From positions 4,902,001 to 4,966,000 of the forward strand of contig NZ_JAUCFJ010000002.1 of NCBI RefSeq assembly GCF_030348505.1: DNA of 64,000 nucleotides, in the 5' to 3' direction. Under the pieces are notes generated by a model. It was given only the letters and a program-made list of their open reading frames with translations. It made no database searches and had not been told where the DNA came from. The DNA comes from Lysinibacillus sp. G4S2. GTDB taxonomy: Bacteria > Bacillota > Bacilli > Bacillales_A > Planococcaceae. Both the position numbers and the translations under genes were made by a program. Shown one piece after another: positions 17,850 through 26,430 of this stretch (its first letter is position 1; every line of letters starts with the position of its first letter).

Positions 17850-17891
17850 AAAACAAGATCCATCGCTTATTCCAGCGAATGGACCTTGTTT
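17850..17891 (-). terminator. Terminator of the sigma-factor operon
   Basis: On the minus strand AACAAGGTCCATTCGC pairs with GCGATGGATCTTGTT, followed by TTGTTT. The left arm includes the last codons of the membrane-protein gene. Confidence 0.7.
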
Positions 17892-18421
17892 TCCTTATAG
17901 TATTTATGACACGCTCGAAAATAAAATAAAAAAAATAAAAAAGCAAGCAACTGTAGGATAGAACCTATAAAATGAACATTTTCTCGCATAGTTGCATTAA
18001 CATTTATTGAAAATGACTGTATCACAAAGCCGCACAGCATAAATGCCATAAATTTCTGGTATGTTCTAAATGTTTTAGCTTCTAAAGGCTTATTTTTATG
18101 AATGTGCAATAATAATTGGAAAACTACATACATAAAGACGATGAATAAAAATTGCATAAACTGTACCCCAATGTCTCCTAGTATCTTATAGCCTAGCCAT
18201 CGATCTAGCTCCACAAAAAATGATAATACTACTAATATAATGGCAAAGTTTTTCGACCAACGCTTTAAATTGTGAAAAGACGGCAACAGGTGAATACCGT
18301 ATGCAAAAAATAGGTAGCCAATAAAATCTGGCAATATATCAGTATCAGCTTTTCCCAAAAACAATAAATCTATAAAAACAAAACCCACTCCATTAAATAA
18401 ATAATCATAAGGATTTTTCAT
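17867..18421 (-). CDS. Membrane protein of the ECF sigma operon
   Basis: The 184-aa protein has about five hydrophobic segments and short polar loops, with a hydrophilic C-terminus (CHKYYKENKVHSLE). Its ATG overlaps the stop codon of the preceding anti-sigma gene (TAATG), which indicates translational coupling. I do not recognise the family. The position suggests that it takes part in, or responds to, the envelope signal read by the sigma/anti-sigma pair. Confidence 0.7.
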   Translation of the reverse strand: MKNPYDYLFNGVGFVFIDLLFLGKADTDILPDFIGYLFFAYGIHLLPSFHNLKRWSKNFAIILVVLSFFVELDRWLGYKILGDIGVQFMQFLFIVFMYVVFQLLLHIHKNKPLEAKTFRTYQKFMAFMLCGFVIQSFSINVNATMRENVHFIGSILQLLAFLFFLFYFRACHKYYKENKVHSLE

Positions 18422-18966
18422 TATTTTTTGCCCCTCTCAATTGTTTTAACAAAGTAATGATCGTGCTCTTGTTGAATCTCATCTATATTATATTGCTTAA
18501 TCGTATAATCGTAGGATTCGCTATAGCTTGGTTTCATAATAGATTCATCCACGTTTTGATTCTCTGCATATACTAGGTTCCCAACCCATGCCAAGAAAGA
18601 CAATGAGAACGTCATGTAGACAAGTTTTCCTCTCGTAAGCCCCTTGAAATAAACGAACAATATAAACAATGAGAGCGCAGACATTAGGAAAATGCACAAT
18701 ATATTTGTAAGATTTTTCTCCTGATTGATGGGTAACTGTGCTGCATTTTTCAGCTCGAACGATTGCCCTGCACCAATCATGAAGACAAATAGAAGAGCGG
18801 CCAATGTTACAGGAACGGTTAATATCGTTGCAACAGTAAATCGTTTTGTTTTCTTTATATGACTCTTTTGTAGCTCTCTACGCAATTGATTGGAAAAATC
18901 TACATCTGGATCTTTATCAGGGCGTTTTTTTAGTGCGTCAAATAACTTGTAGTCATGTTCTTCCAT
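18421..18966 (-). CDS. Putative membrane anti-sigma factor
   Basis: The 181-aa protein has a cytoplasmic N-terminus (about 1-40, with DVDFSNQLRRELQKSHIKKTKRF). Three or so membrane segments follow (about 43-67, 90-108, 115-135), then an external C-terminal tail rich in Tyr, Glu and Asp. Its ATG overlaps the stop of the sigma-factor gene (TGATG). Position, topology and size fit an anti-sigma factor that holds the ECF sigma at the membrane. The assignment rests on context, because no zinc-binding HxxxCxxC motif is present. Confidence 0.65.
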   Translation of the reverse strand: MEEHDYKLFDALKKRPDKDPDVDFSNQLRRELQKSHIKKTKRFTVATILTVPVTLAALLFVFMIGAGQSFELKNAAQLPINQEKNLTNILCIFLMSALSLFILFVYFKGLTRGKLVYMTFSLSFLAWVGNLVYAENQNVDESIMKPSYSESYDYTIKQYNIDEIQQEHDHYFVKTIERGKK

Positions 18967-19475
18967 CAATCATCCCTCCCTACTTTTTTCCGAAGTCTCG
19001 CCATTGCTCGGTGAAAATCAACACGTACCTTAACTTCCGAGATACCCAAAATCGTAGCTGTTTCTTGAATTGTGTAGTCTTTTAACATCCTGCAAATAAT
19101 GATTGTTCGATCATGTGATTTTAACGTCATTAACGCCTCTTGTACTGTTTGCCATTGCTCATGTTGTTCTACAATTTCTTGAGGCTTAGGAATTTCCTTC
19201 AATACTGGCTGCCAGCTAAGCTTTTCTGTCAAAAGACGCTTTATTTTCTGCTTTCTATGTATGTCTACTGCTGTATTTCGTCCAATTGATAAAATCCAAG
19301 TTTTTACTTTATCCATATCCTTTAAATTACCCAACTGCTTCATCACCTTGAAAAACGTTTCTTGCGTAATATCTTCTGCCTCTTGCTTGCTATTTGTATA
19401 ATAAAGCGCAAAATGATACACATCACGATGATAAGAATCGTACAAATGTTCTATTTTTAGTATATCTTTATGCAA
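18966..19475 (-). CDS. ECF-type RNA polymerase sigma factor
   Basis: The product has sigma region 2 (about 10-75; DVYHFALYYTNSKQEAEDITQETFFKV and VKTWILSIGRNTAVD) and region 4 (about 105-160; LKDYTIQETATILGISEVKVRVDFHRAMARLRK). This identifies a sigma-70 ECF factor of 169 aa. The TTG at 19475 is preferred because GGGGTGAAG precedes it and the peptide then starts at the usual position for the family. An upstream in-frame ATG lacks a site. Its stop overlaps the anti-sigma start. The regulon cannot be seen here. Confidence 0.9.
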   Translation of the reverse strand: MHKDILKIEHLYDSYHRDVYHFALYYTNSKQEAEDITQETFFKVMKQLGNLKDMDKVKTWILSIGRNTAVDIHRKQKIKRLLTEKLSWQPVLKEIPKPQEIVEQHEQWQTVQEALMTLKSHDRTIIICRMLKDYTIQETATILGISEVKVRVDFHRAMARLRKKVGRDD

Positions 19476-19630
19476 AACTTCACCCCACTTTCTACACTCA
19501 CAAATAAGTCGTCGCAACGATTTATTTGTTACACTTTTCCCAATTTTTTTTACACAACTAGCGTAAAATGCCTCATTCTTTTCACTGTTTATTCTCTTGT
19601 ATAATGTAATTACTGTAAGGAGGTGTTAGT

Positions 19631-20050
19631 TTGCGTTTATTTTACCAACAAAAAATAATCGGCAAAAAATCACGTAAACTTCAAAAAATCCCATTTACTA
19701 TTGAAGAACCTGTCCATACTTTGAAAGATTTGCTTATCCAACTTGTCACACAAGAGGTTCATCATTATAACGACAAGGCAGTGGATACTCCGCTTCATAT
19801 TTATATAACTGATCAGCAGCTAGAGGATGCAGCGCAACATGGCAAAGTACATTTTGGGGAGAAAAAAAATTCCGCCGCGCAGTCAGTAGATCAAGCAATA
19901 TCCACCGTTCTTCTAGCCTTTGAAGATGAGCTTTTCTTAGTACTACAAAACGAGGAGCAGCTAAATTCACTTACTACACCATTAACAATACGAGAAGATG
20001 ATGTTTTTACATTTATTAAACTAACAATGCTAGCAGGACGCATTTGGTAA
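19631..20050 (+). CDS. Small conserved partner of the DUF4132 protein
   Basis: A TTG at 19631 follows AAGGAGGTG, with a TATAAT box at 19600-19605 as likely -10. The 139-aa cytoplasmic protein has no membrane segment. It begins MRLFYQQKIIGKKSRKLQKI, continues with a mixed alpha/beta composition, and ends LTMLAGRIW. It lies 13 bp before the 1698-aa gene on the same strand, so the two form an operon. I do not recognise a family. The tight linkage suggests that it works with the large protein. Confidence 0.75.
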   Translation: MRLFYQQKIIGKKSRKLQKIPFTIEEPVHTLKDLLIQLVTQEVHHYNDKAVDTPLHIYITDQQLEDAAQHGKVHFGEKKNSAAQSVDQAISTVLLAFEDELFLVLQNEEQLNSLTTPLTIREDDVFTFIKLTMLAGRIW

Positions 20051-20062
20051 GGAGCGATTTCC

Positions 20063-23000
20063 ATGACATTATCACATGATGAAAAAAACCAATTTCAAAG
20101 CAAAATAGATACTGCACCAACAGCCATTCAACCAATAGCTACAGCATTACTTCAATTTATGGATACACGTGATTATGGTATAGAGCAGCATATTGCTGAT
20201 TTGAAGATCACAACGCTTGAGGAGTTATTTACTGGACCTCTTTTCGATGTACTGACACTATTATCGTCACAAGAACGTGCACTAACTATTAAAAAACTAG
20301 CATTACGTTATGATACAACAATGTTTCAGACTGGCATTATGCGTAGATCATTTCGTTCCGCACAACCCGTACAGGACCACCTTTTTCAATGCTTACAATT
20401 GATTGAAGAAATGCTGACATTTGAGGAAATAAATCTGCAGGAATTACTAATGAATCACAGTCAATTCGAGCATGGTACATACCCTAACTATAGCTCCTTT
20501 GTCATTAAAAATGAGAATACGAAAGTAATGCATTTTACTGTTTTTGAACAAATGCTCGCTGAAGAATTGTCATTACAAAACCCTGTGATTGAAGAAGCGG
20601 TTGAAAATATATTATTTGATGAGCATCAGGGTAGCTTTTTTGGCTATCCACTGATAAGAGGTATTTTCAAATCAACAAATGCTCGTATGCATGAGGCACT
20701 TGGTAAACTATTAGTTGCTGCTGCCCGTCAAGAGGGACTACGCCAAGCCATTGTAGAAAATATTGACCATGGCACATTAGATGCACAGCTTACCATTATG
20801 AAGCTTATTCAGGAGCATCAGCTCACTCGCTTCTCCTCCGTGATTCGCGCAGTCGATACATGGATGGGCCTTGGCTATAATAGCTTCGAAAATCAAAAAG
20901 TAACAGAGGAAGTATTAGCGTTAGCGATTCAAGCAATTGAAGACGATCAGTTCACCATTGAGCTACTGAGAAGCGCGAGAACGATCGATATTTACGTGGC
21001 ACTTTGGACAATTTCTACAAAAGATTACACGAAGCTCAATACTATTTTGCCAGAGTTGTTAAAACGCGAAAAACATATCCAGCTGACAACACTTGCATTT
21101 TTAAAAAATCTAGGGAAAACTCCCTTCACAGCACAGTATGTCAAGGATCTTATTTTAACAACGAAGGATATTGAGCTATTTACATTTGCTTGGGGCAATT
21201 TCCTATATGCAAATAACTATATTAATAGTGAATATGCTAGAGATAACGATTGGGTTAAAGATTTACATAAGTTCATGCAGGACAATACCCAGCTACATGG
21301 CATTGAATACTCTCTATTTGAACAGCTTGAATGGGCAAAGAGCGAAGTCACGAAAGATGGTATAACAATAACAGGAAAACCTTTATCATTCGTCTATGCA
21401 CACTTGTCGTTAGAAGATTTAATTTCAACACAAATAATTTTAGCCCACTATTCACAAGATGAAGAGCTATTTCAACGTATTATTGCGAATGCGGATTCTT
21501 ACTCTCCTACAAGTAGAATAGGCCTTCTTAATATTTATTGTCTTGACGATACTGATACTACGCAAGGAAAGCGCGATTTTCTATTTAGCGCTTTACGAGA
21601 TCGTAGCTCCATCAATCGTTCCCTTGCGTTGAACAAAATACAATCACTAACACCTACAGACGAGGAAATTTTAAAAATCGAGGACCTTTTAGCAAATAAA
21701 TCAGGCTCCCTTCGTAAAGAAGCCATTTCACTCTTAAAGCTACAGTCGCCAGAGAAAATATTGCAAAGTTCCGAGCGACTCATCCAGGACAAAAAGCAGT
21801 TGAAGCGACTTGGTGGGCTTGAGTTGTTGTTGGAAGCCTCTAAAGAGCATCACCTATCTAGCGAGCAAATTACCGCATTATGTGATCTGCTACCGAAAGT
21901 AACGAAGACTGAGCAAGTGCTGTTAGATCAATTGTTAACAAGTGATGTTCCTGAATATAACGAGGAAAATGGCTTTGGTTTATATACGCCACACCCTCCT
22001 ATTCAATACGACAACATTACTAATATTGATATAAAGATGAATGGTGTAGAAGCATGGCAGCAGCTTGTTCCTTTATATACGCAGGCAACGATGCCACTTG
22101 AAAAATTCTTTGAGTATGATGTAGAGAAGCTTTTGTTAAAGCTTGAACAACTTATTCAACTATTAGATGCGAATGCCCACTATGAATACGAAACATATCG
22201 ATGGGATGATACGCCGATCACCTCAACATTAGGACAAACATTTAATATTGTTGCTTCGAAAACAGAAAATAATCGAAATGCAAGTCTCGATGTATATCCG
22301 ATACCAGATGAAATTCTCGAGTGGATAAAGACGTCTAAATTCAGTACTGAAGATTTAGCTTATTTTAACTTTTATAACAATCTATCTGAACATCCTGCGG
22401 CACATGAACTGAGCGAAGCAGCACAAGCCTTAATCGCTCCCTTCTTTAATTATGCAGAAATAAAAGAACGTGTTGCTAAGTTTAACAACTTAAAGTATCA
22501 GCGAATAGTGGAACGAATTTTCACTGTACTTTCGCAAGATTTAGATACTATTTCTGGAGAGCAGGCGCTTCATAAAGAGGCCGTCGCATTACTAACACAG
22601 CATGCACCAGAGTTTAATGCTTTGGAACAGGCGATCGGTATTATGCTTCAGCTTTTAACACAAATATCTGCCGAGCAGTGGAAGCTTGATGTACGAGAGA
22701 GGGACTATTATTATAACTCTACTTCAACTATAGTAGCTTTAGATGTTATCCGCGCTTTTGTTAATCGATGCTTCTCTGACTATACGACTTACGGTGAATA
22801 TGTCAAAATGCTTGCCATTAACGAAGAGTTAACTAAGAGGCAGCAGAATGAGCAATATAGCCCAACTATATACAATCTAAACCTATTCCAATACTTAGAT
22901 GCTTTTAATGCAGGCTTGTTCACTAAGGATCATTTATTTGAAACCATCTTCACAGATACATTAGCCTCTGAAATACTAGATGAACCAAGTAAATTAACGA

Positions 23001-25159
23001 AGCGTTATCAAGAGTCATTTGAAGACTTATCGAATCTCTTTGCTGTTCGTGAGCAGGCCATTGATCGCATTTTAGAAATAGAGCTTATGCGTGGTGATAT
23101 TCCTACAGCAGTAACGAAACTCGCTAGGGACATTGATTATATAGAGGGTATTGATTATTTCTTCAAGATTTTACAAGCACTAGATGGTGAAAAACTTGCT
23201 CGTGGCTATAGTTGGCAAACAGCAGAAACAAAAAAGGCTGTTTTTTCTCGCCTACTCACAAACTGCTACCCTAAAAAGGATGAAACTGCACAGCAATTGA
23301 AAAATGCGTGGGAAAAAACAGATATATCAAAAGAACGCTTAATTGAAGCAATGATGTATAACCAGCATTGGATAGCCCTTGTTAGTGAAGTAATTGACTG
23401 GGAAGGATTAAAAGAATCAGCATGGTACTTTATCGCCCATACTACTGACTATTTATCGGACTTTGCTAAAGATCAGATTGCCCTATTCTCAAGCATTACT
23501 GCTGAAGATTTCCGTGACGGTGCATTTGATTTAACTTGGTTCCAAAGCGCATATCAAACACTGGGTGCAAAAAGATTCAAGGTCGTATATGATGCAGCAA
23601 AATACGCGTCGGAGGGAGCTAATCACCGTCGAGCACAGCTTTATGCAGATACAGCAATAGGCAAGCTTAGCCCAAAACCGTTAATGGAAGAAATTAGCGA
23701 TAAACGCAATAAAGATAAACTACGCGCACTCGGACTGATTCCACTGAAAAAATCGGATCAAAAGGATGCACTAACACGCTATCAATTCATCCAACAGTTT
23801 TTAAAGGAAAGCAAACAATTTGGCGCACAGCGTCGTGCTAGTGAAGCACGTGCAGCCAGCATAGCGCTCGAAAATTTAGCACGTAATGCAGGAGATGGCG
23901 AAACAACTCGCTTCACATGGCGCATGGAGCTAGCAGCCTTTACCGATATAAAGCATTTATTCGATGCACAACAAATCGAACATATCACTGCACAGCTACA
24001 AATTGAAGAAGATGCAAGTGTCACGATTATCGTTGAAAAAGATGGAAAACGACTAAAAAATATCCCTGCTGCACTGAAAAAGCAGGAGCAGGTTTTAGCA
24101 TTACAAGAGGCAAGAAAAGAATTGCAGATGCAATATAAACGAGCACGCCCAGCACTTGAACAGGCGATGGAGCATGAAACTAAATTCTCTGCCGAAGAGC
24201 TGATTAATTTATTAGAGCACCCGATTTTAGCTCCGCTTCTCCAAAATCTCGTCTTTAAAAATGAAGAACATTTAGGATTGCTAACCGAGGATGGTCTCAA
24301 GCTACTATCAGATGAAATAATATCTCTTGCTCCAACAGCAACATTAATGATTGCCCATCCGTATCACCTGCTTGAAAGTGGACAATGGCGACAATGGCAA
24401 GCTTATATGTTTGAACAAAAAATAAAACAGCCATTTAAGCAAATATTCCGCGAGCTGTATGTAATAAATGCAGATGAAAAGGAACAAAAGAGATCATTGC
24501 GCTATGCGGGACATCAAGTGAATCCTTCTCAAACGGTTGCACTCCTAAAAACACGCGGCTGGCAAATTAGTTATGATGAAGGACCACGAAAAGTGCATTA
24601 CAAGGAAAACATCGTTGCTTCCTTGTATGCGCAGGCAGATTGGTTTACGCCAGCAGAAATCGAAGCACCAGCTATTGAAGGCGTCTATTTCTATAATCGT
24701 TTAACAGGTAAAGCCCTAGTATTAGATGACATTCCTGCAACGATATTCTCTGAAGTGATGCGAGATATTGACCTCGTTGTGAGTGTTGCACACGTAGGTG
24801 GTGTTGACCCTGAAGCGAGTCATTCTACAATTGACATGCGCAGTGTTATTGTGGAGGAATTGGCGAAGCTATTAAAACTAACAAATGTCGACGTGAAAAA
24901 GCAGCATGCACTTATTGAAGGCAAACTTGCAAGCTATTCATTGCACTTAGGCAGTGGAGTTGTCCATCAAGTGGGCGGCTCAATGATTCCAATACTCGCT
25001 GTACCATCTCAGCACCGAGGACGCATTTTCTTACCAATGGTGGATGACGATCCGCGTACAGCCGAAATCATGTCAAAGCTTTTACTGTTAAGTGAAGATA
25101 CAAAAATCAAAGATCCAGCTATTTTAGGACATATTCGCAGCTACGAGCAAATGCGCTAA
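20063..25159 (+). CDS. Very large DUF4132-type protein with helical repeats
   Basis: This 1698-aa cytoplasmic protein has no signal peptide or membrane segment. Residues roughly 100-1250 are mostly helical, with HEAT-like repeated patterns (for example RDRSSINRSLALNKIQSL...LRKEAISLLKL). The C-terminal 450 residues, including LRYAGHQVNPSQTVALLKTRGWQISYDEG and HLGSGVVHQVGGSMIPILAVPSQHRGRIFLPMVDDDPRTAEIMSKLLLL, resemble DUF4132/MolR-type C-termini. Family function is poorly known. A stable hairpin terminator follows. The frame is uninterrupted and codon use is like its neighbours. The domain name is from memory. Confidence 0.75.
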   Translation: MTLSHDEKNQFQSKIDTAPTAIQPIATALLQFMDTRDYGIEQHIADLKITTLEELFTGPLFDVLTLLSSQERALTIKKLALRYDTTMFQTGIMRRSFRSAQPVQDHLFQCLQLIEEMLTFEEINLQELLMNHSQFEHGTYPNYSSFVIKNENTKVMHFTVFEQMLAEELSLQNPVIEEAVENILFDEHQGSFFGYPLIRGIFKSTNARMHEALGKLLVAAARQEGLRQAIVENIDHGTLDAQLTIMKLIQEHQLTRFSSVIRAVDTWMGLGYNSFENQKVTEEVLALAIQAIEDDQFTIELLRSARTIDIYVALWTISTKDYTKLNTILPELLKREKHIQLTTLAFLKNLGKTPFTAQYVKDLILTTKDIELFTFAWGNFLYANNYINSEYARDNDWVKDLHKFMQDNTQLHGIEYSLFEQLEWAKSEVTKDGITITGKPLSFVYAHLSLEDLISTQIILAHYSQDEELFQRIIANADSYSPTSRIGLLNIYCLDDTDTTQGKRDFLFSALRDRSSINRSLALNKIQSLTPTDEEILKIEDLLANKSGSLRKEAISLLKLQSPEKILQSSERLIQDKKQLKRLGGLELLLEASKEHHLSSEQITALCDLLPKVTKTEQVLLDQLLTSDVPEYNEENGFGLYTPHPPIQYDNITNIDIKMNGVEAWQQLVPLYTQATMPLEKFFEYDVEKLLLKLEQLIQLLDANAHYEYETYRWDDTPITSTLGQTFNIVASKTENNRNASLDVYPIPDEILEWIKTSKFSTEDLAYFNFYNNLSEHPAAHELSEAAQALIAPFFNYAEIKERVAKFNNLKYQRIVERIFTVLSQDLDTISGEQALHKEAVALLTQHAPEFNALEQAIGIMLQLLTQISAEQWKLDVRERDYYYNSTSTIVALDVIRAFVNRCFSDYTTYGEYVKMLAINEELTKRQQNEQYSPTIYNLNLFQYLDAFNAGLFTKDHLFETIFTDTLASEILDEPSKLTKRYQESFEDLSNLFAVREQAIDRILEIELMRGDIPTAVTKLARDIDYIEGIDYFFKILQALDGEKLARGYSWQTAETKKAVFSRLLTNCYPKKDETAQQLKNAWEKTDISKERLIEAMMYNQHWIALVSEVIDWEGLKESAWYFIAHTTDYLSDFAKDQIALFSSITAEDFRDGAFDLTWFQSAYQTLGAKRFKVVYDAAKYASEGANHRRAQLYADTAIGKLSPKPLMEEISDKRNKDKLRALGLIPLKKSDQKDALTRYQFIQQFLKESKQFGAQRRASEARAASIALENLARNAGDGETTRFTWRMELAAFTDIKHLFDAQQIEHITAQLQIEEDASVTIIVEKDGKRLKNIPAALKKQEQVLALQEARKELQMQYKRARPALEQAMEHETKFSAEELINLLEHPILAPLLQNLVFKNEEHLGLLTEDGLKLLSDEIISLAPTATLMIAHPYHLLESGQWRQWQAYMFEQKIKQPFKQIFRELYVINADEKEQKRSLRYAGHQVNPSQTVALLKTRGWQISYDEGPRKVHYKENIVASLYAQADWFTPAEIEAPAIEGVYFYNRLTGKALVLDDIPATIFSEVMRDIDLVVSVAHVGGVDPEASHSTIDMRSVIVEELAKLLKLTNVDVKKQHALIEGKLASYSLHLGSGVVHQVGGSMIPILAVPSQHRGRIFLPMVDDDPRTAEIMSKLLLLSEDTKIKDPAILGHIRSYEQMR

Positions 25160-25225
25160 AGACTCATGTGCATAAAAAACGGGAAATACTGCTAGATTAT
25201 TTTCGTCACCTGTTGTTAAATTATC

Positions 25226-25256
25226 AATGCCCTCCATTCTAATATTGGAGGGCATT
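25226..25256 (+). terminator. Terminator after the DUF4132 gene
   Basis: AATGCCCTCCA pairs with TGGAGGGCATT around a ten-base loop, followed by TT. Confidence 0.8.
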
Positions 25257-25267
25257 TCGCGTTGTTG

Positions 25268-25505
25268 AAAAACATAAAGTAGGGCTCCTCGGCAAAACGA
25301 GTGGTTGATTTCCGTTCCGACTGGGCGCTTTGTTGCTGTCGCTTCGCTTTCGCACAGATAAAAAATTTGTTGCTGTCGCTTCGCTTTCGCTACAGAAAAC
25401 ATTTGTTGTCGCTGTCGCACAGATAAAACATTTGAGGTCACGAAGGCGTTATCACAGGACGTGATGTTTTTAGCCTTCGTTCCTCTACTTGCTCGATCCA
25501 GGATC
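25268..25505. repeat. Composite copy of intergenic repeat B
   Basis: It opens with GTGGTTGATTTCCGTTCCGA and a GGGCGCTTTG segment, then holds two to three direct repeats of TTGCTGTCGCTTCGCTTTCG. It ends with a hairpin of the type CGAAGGC...GCCTTCG (25440-25485) that also occurs inside the copy at 59.95 kb. Short frames across it are not genes. Confidence 0.7.
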
Positions 25506-25513
25506 TCATCTGT

Positions 25514-25690
25514 ACCTGATCACTTTTTCGGCATACCCGAGCGGTTTTGGGCGTTACCCGATCACTTTTTCTCCATACCCGAGCGGTTTTGGGCGTTACC
25601 CGATCACTTTTTCTCCACACCCGAGCGGTTTTGAGCGTTACCCGATCACTTTTTCTCCATACCCGAGCAGTTTTAGGCATTACCTACCGG
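25514..25690. repeat. 21-bp tandem array 2
   Basis: Nine units start at 25514, 25535, 25556, 25577, 25598, 25619, 25640, 25661 and 25682, every 21 bases. They begin ACCCGA (ACCTGA and ACCTAC at the ends) and alternate between two bodies, GCGGTTTTGGGCG and TCACTTTTTCTCC, giving a 42-bp super-period. The array lies just downstream of the TOPRIM-like gene. Short frames on both strands exist because the period is a multiple of three. Confidence 0.9.
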
Positions 25691-25698
25691 AGGGCATT

Positions 25699-26430
25699 TT
25701 ATTGTACATCTGATTTAATCATTTCAAATAATAAGGGCACATTCGTTCCGCGCTGTAACGAATTACAGCCCTCCATTAAAAATGACCAGCTCATTTTCAT
25801 CTTTTCTTTGTACGGAAGCTCTGAGTTAACTGGAAGAAATTCTGTTAAATATTCTTCTATGGAGCTCGATAAACTTTCCATAAATTCATCAGCTTTTTGC
25901 ACCTTTTCCGTTGCTACTTCATTGCGCTCATTCCATAGAACATGCTCCAAGTTTGTAGAAAAATAAAATAGCTGATACGGTATTTTTAATCTTTGAATGC
26001 TAAAATGATCATTCGCCACAAGAATTTTGGCATTATTCGCCTTCATTTCATTACGTTGCTCGATTTGTTCCTTACGCTTCTCAGATTTCACCAATATTGC
26101 CTCTTCTGAGTAATATAAATTTTCTTCAATATCTTCCTTCACCTTGACAAATTCAGGGGCGATAAAGCAACCATCTGCATCTGTAATATGAACGACAGCG
26201 GTTAAATCCTTCGCTAAAAACTTATACTTCTCCAAATAGCTCTGAATCACTCGTACAACACTATTTTTAATATTAGGTACTCGTTTATTAGCATCCCACT
26301 TCGTTAAAATATCCTCCCTTTGTACATCGAAACGAATCGTAGAATTTGCAAAATGTTCATCTAGATAATCCTCTAAAACAATTTGCTCCGTCTGCCCTTC
26401 TACAATGATTAATAGAACCTTTTTAGTCAT
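25699..26430 (-). CDS. TOPRIM-like partner protein of OLD-type ATPase
   Basis: The 243-aa protein begins MTKKVLLIIVEGQTEQIVLED, which gives the conserved Glu of a TOPRIM fold. It has a DxD-type motif in VVHITDADGCF near residue 87. The rest is mixed, with LERVLWNE-like helices (STNLEHVLWNE near 170). Glu plus DxD suggests a metal-dependent nuclease of the OLD/TOPRIM kind. The ATG at 26430 overlaps the ATPase stop (ATGACTAA), so translation is coupled. The pair resembles two-gene phage-defence modules such as PARIS (AriA/AriB), but the exact family is not established. Confidence 0.65.
   Translation of the reverse strand: MTKKVLLIIVEGQTEQIVLEDYLDEHFANSTIRFDVQREDILTKWDANKRVPNIKNSVVRVIQSYLEKYKFLAKDLTAVVHITDADGCFIAPEFVKVKEDIEENLYYSEEAILVKSEKRKEQIEQRNEMKANNAKILVANDHFSIQRLKIPYQLFYFSTNLEHVLWNERNEVATEKVQKADEFMESLSSSIEEYLTEFLPVNSELPYKEKMKMSWSFLMEGCNSLQRGTNVPLLFEMIKSDVQ

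Noticed and set aside
25438-25966. Short ORFs on both strands with PSGF or ARVWRKSD repeats
   Set aside because: They are translations of 21-bp array 2 and repeat B.
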